DNA from: Thermobifida alba
GTDB taxonomy: Bacteria; Actinomycetota; Actinomycetes; Streptosporangiales; Streptosporangiaceae
NCBI RefSeq assembly: GCF_023208015.1
Contig: NZ_CP051627.1
Span: 1,178,001-1,242,000 of the forward strand
DNA length: 64,000 bases
Direction: 5' to 3'
How positions within the stretch are numbered: the first letter of the stretch is position 1; each line of letters starts with the position of its first letter. The translations under genes and the position numbers were made by a program. The notes under the pieces were generated by a model. The model was given only the letters and a program-made list of their open reading frames with translations, was not told the origin of the DNA and made no database searches. Shown here in pieces: positions 60,119 to 64,000 of the stretch.

Positions 60119-61291
60119 GTGTCGACGAAGACGATCGGTTCCGCTCTCACCGCCGCGGCCGTGCTCTGCTCGGTGGCCGCGTGCTCCGCCGAGGCCCCCG
60201 CAGCAGGGGACTGCGTGGTCCGGATCGGCTCCATCTTCAGCCAGACCGGAGCGGCCTCGGTCTTCGGCGTGGACGGCGAACGCGCCATCGCGCTGGCGGT
60301 CGAGGACGTCAACGCCGAAGGATTCGAGGTCGACGGCCGGCAGTGCACCGTCGAGTACCGGGCCGAGGACCTCGCCAGCGACCCCACCAACGCCGCCGCC
60401 CTCGCCCAGGACCTCATCAACGGGTTCGGGGCGCACTACATCTTCGGCCCCGACATGGCCGCGGCCGTCCCCCCGGTGGCCACCGCGGTGCAGCGCTCCG
60501 GCACCACGATGCTGCTGTCGGTGTCGACCGGGATGGACGACTACACCGGGCAGGGCGAGCCGTTCTTCCGGCTGTCCCCGCCCGACGGGGCGATGGTCAG
60601 CGAAGGCTACATCCCCGCGGTGGCCGCGGAGCTGGACGGCGTCGAGAGCATTGCCGTGCTGATGAACGACGACGAGACGGGCCGCCAGCTCGCCCCGGTC
60701 TACGCCGAGGCCTTCGCCGAGGTCGGCATCGAGACGGTGCGGACCGAGTACTACGACCCCGGCTCGACGAACTTCTCCCCGATCGTGCGGCGCATCGACC
60801 GCGACTCCGTGGACGCCCTCTTCATCGGCTACAACAACGACGGCTCCGCCGCCGCGATCATGGACGCCGCCCTGGAGGCGGGACTCCCCGGCACCTTCAT
60901 CACCCGCGGCATCTCCGCCCAGCCCGGCGTCGACCGCGCCGACCAGCTGGACGCCTACACCTGGCTCATCCTCGGCGCCGACCCGCTGTACCCGGCCGAC
61001 GAGGCGCAGAGCGCGTTCGTGGAGCGGTTCACCGAGCACTTCGGCATCGAGGCCGAACGCATGACCTACTTCCCCTTCGTCCACTACGACTACGTGGGGA
61101 TGCTGGTCCGGGCGATGCAGGAGGCCGGGACGACCACCGACGTGGAGAAGGTCTCCGAGGCGCTGCGCGGAGCGGCCTACGAGGGCGTCGTCCAGCTCTC
61201 CTTCGACGACGACGGCATCAACACCAGCCCCATGGCGGCGGGATTCCTGCGGGACGGGGCCAGCGAGGTCGTCCTGTTCGGCGGCAACTGA
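60119..61291 (+). CDS. Liv-type ABC substrate-binding lipoprotein, second system
   Basis: A 390-aa binding protein. Signal peptide ends at AACSAE (Cys about residue 22), with VRIGSIFSQTGAASVFG, AIALAVEDVNAEG and RLSPPDGAMV in the mature part. It is not closely similar to the 48849 protein, so it probably binds another substrate. GTG at 60119 follows AGGAGG. The permeases of this system start at 62808 and 63668. Confidence 0.88.
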   Translation: MSTKTIGSALTAAAVLCSVAACSAEAPAAGDCVVRIGSIFSQTGAASVFGVDGERAIALAVEDVNAEGFEVDGRQCTVEYRAEDLASDPTNAAALAQDLINGFGAHYIFGPDMAAAVPPVATAVQRSGTTMLLSVSTGMDDYTGQGEPFFRLSPPDGAMVSEGYIPAVAAELDGVESIAVLMNDDETGRQLAPVYAEAFAEVGIETVRTEYYDPGSTNFSPIVRRIDRDSVDALFIGYNNDGSAAAIMDAALEAGLPGTFITRGISAQPGVDRADQLDAYTWLILGADPLYPADEAQSAFVERFTEHFGIEAERMTYFPFVHYDYVGMLVRAMQEAGTTTDVEKVSEALRGAAYEGVVQLSFDDDGINTSPMAAGFLRDGASEVVLFGGN

Positions 61292-61318
61292 CCCCCGGAA
61301 GAGAAAGGAGACCACACG

Positions 61319-62815
61319 GTGGACTACACCCTCGCCGACCTCGTCGCGATGAGCGCCCGCTCCCGCCCCGACCACATCGCCGCGGTGGAACTGGGCGACC
61401 CGGACCGCACCTTCACCTACCGCCAGCTCTGGCAGCGCGTCGGCGACCTGGCCGACGCGCTGCGGCACACCCCCGCCGGACCGCACGGCCCGATGGTCGC
61501 GACCCTGCTGCCCAACAGCCTCGACGCCCTGGCCAGCTACCTGGCCTGCCAGGTCGCCGGGGTCGGGGCGGTCCCGGTCAACACCCGGCTCGCCGACCAG
61601 GAGATCGCCCACATCCTCACCGACTCCGGGGCGGGAGCCGTCCTGGCCGCCGGGGAGTGCCTGGCCACCGCCCGGCGGGTGGCCGGCGGCACCGAGGTCA
61701 TCGACGCCGCCGCCATCCAGCCCAGCGGACGGTTCCGCGACCTCACGGCCGACGCCTCCCGGGGCCGGCGGACCGCCGTGGTGTTCTACACCTCCGGCAC
61801 CACCGGACTGCCCAAGGGAGCGGCCTTCCACAACGACTCCTGGGTGGTCAACACCATGCGCTGGGGCTGGCAGCTGGGGGTCCGCGCCGACGAGGTGATG
61901 CTCGTGCCCGGCCCGCTGTTCCACATGTCCTACTCCAGCTTCGCCCTGGCCACCTGGCTCATGGGCGGCCAGGTGCGGATCATGCCGAACTTCTCGGCGG
62001 AACGCGCCTGCGACGAGTTCGCCACCTCGGCCACCTTCGCCTTCCTGGTCCCCTCGATGACCCTCATGCTCCTGGAGGAGTGGAAGCGCCGCGGCAGGAA
62101 ACCGCTGACCGCGATGCGGTCGATGATGACCTCGGGGGCGGCCGTCTCCCCCGACCTGCTCGCCGAGGCCTTCGAGATGTTCCCCAACGCCGAGATCCAG
62201 GAGGTCTACGGCTGGACCGAGGCGGGGTTCGCCACCCGGGAGGCCAAACGCCCCGACACCGTGGCCGACGGCACGGTCGGCCACGCCACGGTCGGCTCGG
62301 ACGTGGCCGTGTTCGACGAGGCGGGCCGCCCCTGCGCCCCGGGGGAGCGCGGCGAGATCGCCGTCCGCACGCTCTGCTGCTCCGCGGGCTACCTGAACCC
62401 GGCCACCGCGGGAACGACGCGCCGCGGGGAGTGGGTCCTGTCCGGGGACATCGGCTACGTCACCGAGGACGGGCGGCTGCGCGTGGTCGACCGCAAGCAC
62501 GGGATGATCATCAGCGGCGGCGAGAACGTCTACGCCGCCGAGGTGGAGCAGGTGGTGCTGCGCCACCCCGCCGTCCGCGAGTGCGTGGTCGTCGGACAAC
62601 CGGACGAACGCTGGGGCGAGGCCGTCGTCGCCGTGGCGGTCCTGCACCCCGGCAAGACGCTGGACTCCGCGCAGCTGCGCGCCTTCTGCAAGCAGCACCT
62701 CGCCGACTACAAGTCCCCCCGGCGCCTGGTGGTCGTCGACGAACTGCCCCGCAACTCCATGGGCAAACTGCAGCGCTTCCTGGTCCGCGACATGGTGGTG
62801 GGCAGCCGTGAGTGA
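61319..62815 (+). CDS. Acyl-CoA synthetase within the second Liv operon
   Basis: A 498-aa ANL ligase. It has VVFYTSGTTGLPKGAA (about residue 158-173), YGWTEAGFATRE in place of YGxTE, the hinge DRKHGMIISGGENVYA and Lys in NSMGKLQRF (about 483). GTG at 61319 follows GAAAGGAG. Its end overlaps livH by 8 bp, the second instance in this window of a ligase directly fused in expression to Liv permeases. Confidence 0.92.
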   Translation: MDYTLADLVAMSARSRPDHIAAVELGDPDRTFTYRQLWQRVGDLADALRHTPAGPHGPMVATLLPNSLDALASYLACQVAGVGAVPVNTRLADQEIAHILTDSGAGAVLAAGECLATARRVAGGTEVIDAAAIQPSGRFRDLTADASRGRRTAVVFYTSGTTGLPKGAAFHNDSWVVNTMRWGWQLGVRADEVMLVPGPLFHMSYSSFALATWLMGGQVRIMPNFSAERACDEFATSATFAFLVPSMTLMLLEEWKRRGRKPLTAMRSMMTSGAAVSPDLLAEAFEMFPNAEIQEVYGWTEAGFATREAKRPDTVADGTVGHATVGSDVAVFDEAGRPCAPGERGEIAVRTLCCSAGYLNPATAGTTRRGEWVLSGDIGYVTEDGRLRVVDRKHGMIISGGENVYAAEVEQVVLRHPAVRECVVVGQPDERWGEAVVAVAVLHPGKTLDSAQLRAFCKQHLADYKSPRRLVVVDELPRNSMGKLQRFLVRDMVVGSRE

Positions 62816-63671
62816 CCTCCTCCTCACCCTGCTGGTGGGGGTGATGCAGGCCGGGCTCTACGCCCTGGTGGGGCTCGGCCTGACCCTGACCTTCGGGGTC
62901 ACCCACATCCTGAACTTCGCCCACGGGGAGTTCGTGACCGTGGGAGCCTTCGCCCTCGTCACCCTCACCGCGGCGCTGTCGGCCCCCGTGGCCGTGCCGC
63001 TGGCGCTGCTGCTCACCGTGGTGGTGGCGGCGCTGGTGTACCTGGTCGGGTTCCGCTTCACGATCGGCAACCACCTGCAGGGGCTGGCCTTCTCCCTGGG
63101 CCTGATGCTGTTCGCCGAGAACCTGTTCGTCGAGATGTTCTCCACCACCCCGCGCACGGGCCCGCGCATCGAGGGCACCTTCGCGCTCTTCGGCGGAGAG
63201 CAGGTCGCCTGGTCGCGGGTGCTCGTCATCGCGGTGAGCGTGCTGATCGTGGCGGCCGTGGCGGTCCTGCTCAAACGGAGCTGGGTGGGGCTGGCGCTGC
63301 GGGCGTGCGGCGAGGACCGCTTCGCCGCCGCCACCCTGGGCCTGTCGGCCAGGCGCGTGGGGCTCTACGCCTTCGTCGTCGCCGGACTGCTGGCGGGGAC
63401 CGCGGGCATGTGCATCGCCTCGGTCGCTCCGGTGACCCCGCTGACCGGAGCCGACTACCTGCTGACCGGGTTCGTGGTGGCGATCATCGGGGGACTCGGC
63501 TCCGCAGAGGGGGTCCTGGTGGCCTCCCTGATGCTCGGCCTGGTGGAGGCGCTGTCGGCCCGCTACATCGACCCCAGCCTGACCAGTGTCTACGCCTTCG
63601 GTCTGATGGTCGTCGTGCTGCTGGTCGCGCCCCAGGGGTTGTTCAACCGCAAGGAGGTGCGGGCCGGATGA
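62808..63671 (+). CDS. ABC transporter permease, LivH-like (second system)
   Basis: A 287-aa membrane protein. VGVMQAGLYALVGLGLTLTFG at the start, VTHILNFAHGEFVTVGAF (LivH hallmark, about 28-45) and the loop KRSWVGLALRACGEDRFAAATLG. GTG at 62808 is chosen; the gene overlaps the synthetase by eight bases and the next gene by four. Confidence 0.9.
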   Translation: MSDLLLTLLVGVMQAGLYALVGLGLTLTFGVTHILNFAHGEFVTVGAFALVTLTAALSAPVAVPLALLLTVVVAALVYLVGFRFTIGNHLQGLAFSLGLMLFAENLFVEMFSTTPRTGPRIEGTFALFGGEQVAWSRVLVIAVSVLIVAAVAVLLKRSWVGLALRACGEDRFAAATLGLSARRVGLYAFVVAGLLAGTAGMCIASVAPVTPLTGADYLLTGFVVAIIGGLGSAEGVLVASLMLGLVEALSARYIDPSLTSVYAFGLMVVVLLVAPQGLFNRKEVRAG

Positions 63672-64000
63672 CCAGAACCGCGCTGCTGCACTCCCTGGCC
63701 GCGGTCGCGGCGGGGGCGGTGCTGGTGGTCATGGCGTTCACCGTGCCCGACAGCCGGGTGCTGCTGCTGAACACCTTCCTGGCCTACGGGGTGCTGGTCC
63801 TCAGCCTCGACCTGATGGTGGGCGACCTCAACCTGCTCCCCGCCGGGCACGCCGCGTTCTTCGGCGCGGGCGCCTACTGCGCGGTGGTGCTCAACCAGCA
63901 CGTCGGCTGGCCGCTGCCGCTCGCCGGAGCCGTCGCCGTCCTCGGCGCGGCGGTCGCGGCGGCCCTCGTCGGGCTGCCGATGGTCGGACGCACCGCGGGC
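63668..64000 (+). CDS. ABC transporter permease, LivM-like, cut by window edge
   Basis: ATG at 63668 overlaps the livH stop, and 111 codons reach the window end without a stop. The visible part is hydrophobic. It includes AYGVLVLSLDLMVGDLNLLP and GHAAFFGAGAYCAV, the position and pattern of the LivM G-x-x-x-G-A-A segment (compare SVAQAAFAALGG in the first system). The ATPase subunits should follow outside the window. Confidence 0.85.
   Translation, partial: MTRTALLHSLAAVAAGAVLVVMAFTVPDSRVLLLNTFLAYGVLVLSLDLMVGDLNLLPAGHAAFFGAGAYCAVVLNQHVGWPLPLAGAVAVLGAAVAAALVGLPMVGRTAG

Noticed and set aside
59123-62827. A 1234-aa minus-strand frame opposite the second Liv operon
   Set aside because: Composition is G, V and R-rich low-complexity text, and the plus-strand genes beneath have clear domains and coupled starts.

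Overview
The window is high-GC actinomycete chromosomal DNA. Coding regions use mostly G or C at third codon positions, GTG and TTG starts are common, and stop/start overlaps (ATGA, GTGA) link most genes. An F420-type (LLM) oxidoreductase, a PknB-type kinase and lipoprotein substrate-binding proteins fit an actinomycete. A Nocardiopsaceae-like or related Streptosporangiales host is a guess and cannot be fixed from this window. I saw no rRNA, tRNA, CRISPR array, transposase or integrase.

Left catabolic island (1-21,000): acyl-CoA dehydrogenase (cut by the window edge), two acyl-CoA synthetases, an operon of DUF6285-like protein, APH-type kinase and crotonase, an LLM oxidoreductase, a DUF7064-like protein, a zinc-independent MDR reductase, a thiolase, a crotonase, an SDR, a NitT/TauT-type ABC importer with two tandem paralogous binding lipoproteins, a ketosteroid-dehydrogenase-like flavoprotein and an FMN alpha-hydroxyacid dehydrogenase. 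Six of its upstream regions carry a short palindrome-like site with core TNTAACGTNAAA (motif A).

Middle (21,200-37,100): a small biotinyl/lipoyl-like carrier, a Ser/Thr kinase with TPR-like C-terminus, a chagasin-like protease inhibitor, an NCS2 nucleobase permease and an alpha/beta hydrolase. These are followed by a tightly overlapping conflict-type module (27,262-36,481): a 33-aa leader peptide, a GHSLG serine hydrolase, a 1032-aa caspase-like/STAND NTPase/beta-propeller protein, a 1670-aa protein with a degenerate Lon/RadA-like domain, a STAND-like NTPase and a very long helical repeat region, and a possible 57-aa membrane peptide. The module's codon use is richer in third-position T than its neighbours. 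It looks like a nucleotide-gated, protease-armed immune or programmed-death system, and it is the most unusual part of the window. A RibD/DHFR-like reductase follows.

Right catabolic island (37,300-64,000): an acyl-CoA synthetase divergent from a long operon (acyl-CoA carboxyltransferase, biotin carrier, MaoC hydratase, acyl-CoA dehydrogenase, SDR, DUF35 protein, SCP-x-type thiolase, acyl-CoA dehydrogenase, APH-type kinase, acyl-CoA dehydrogenase). Next come a Liv-type binding lipoprotein and a convergent operon of acyl-CoA synthetase, LivH, LivM, LivG, LivF and an AMACR-type racemase. Then come an SDR, an NTF2-like protein and a KAS, divergent from a crotonase, a second Liv binding protein, an acyl-CoA synthetase, LivH and LivM (cut by the edge). 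Four upstream regions carry a near-identical 20-21-bp palindrome, TTGAC-N2-TGACGTCA-N2-TTCA (motif B).

Together the two islands describe import of a carboxylic acid, terpenoid or sterol-like substrate, immediate CoA activation and beta-oxidation-like degradation. Each island appears to be run by its own ACGT-core repressor, neither of which is encoded in the window. The substrates are not identifiable from sequence alone.
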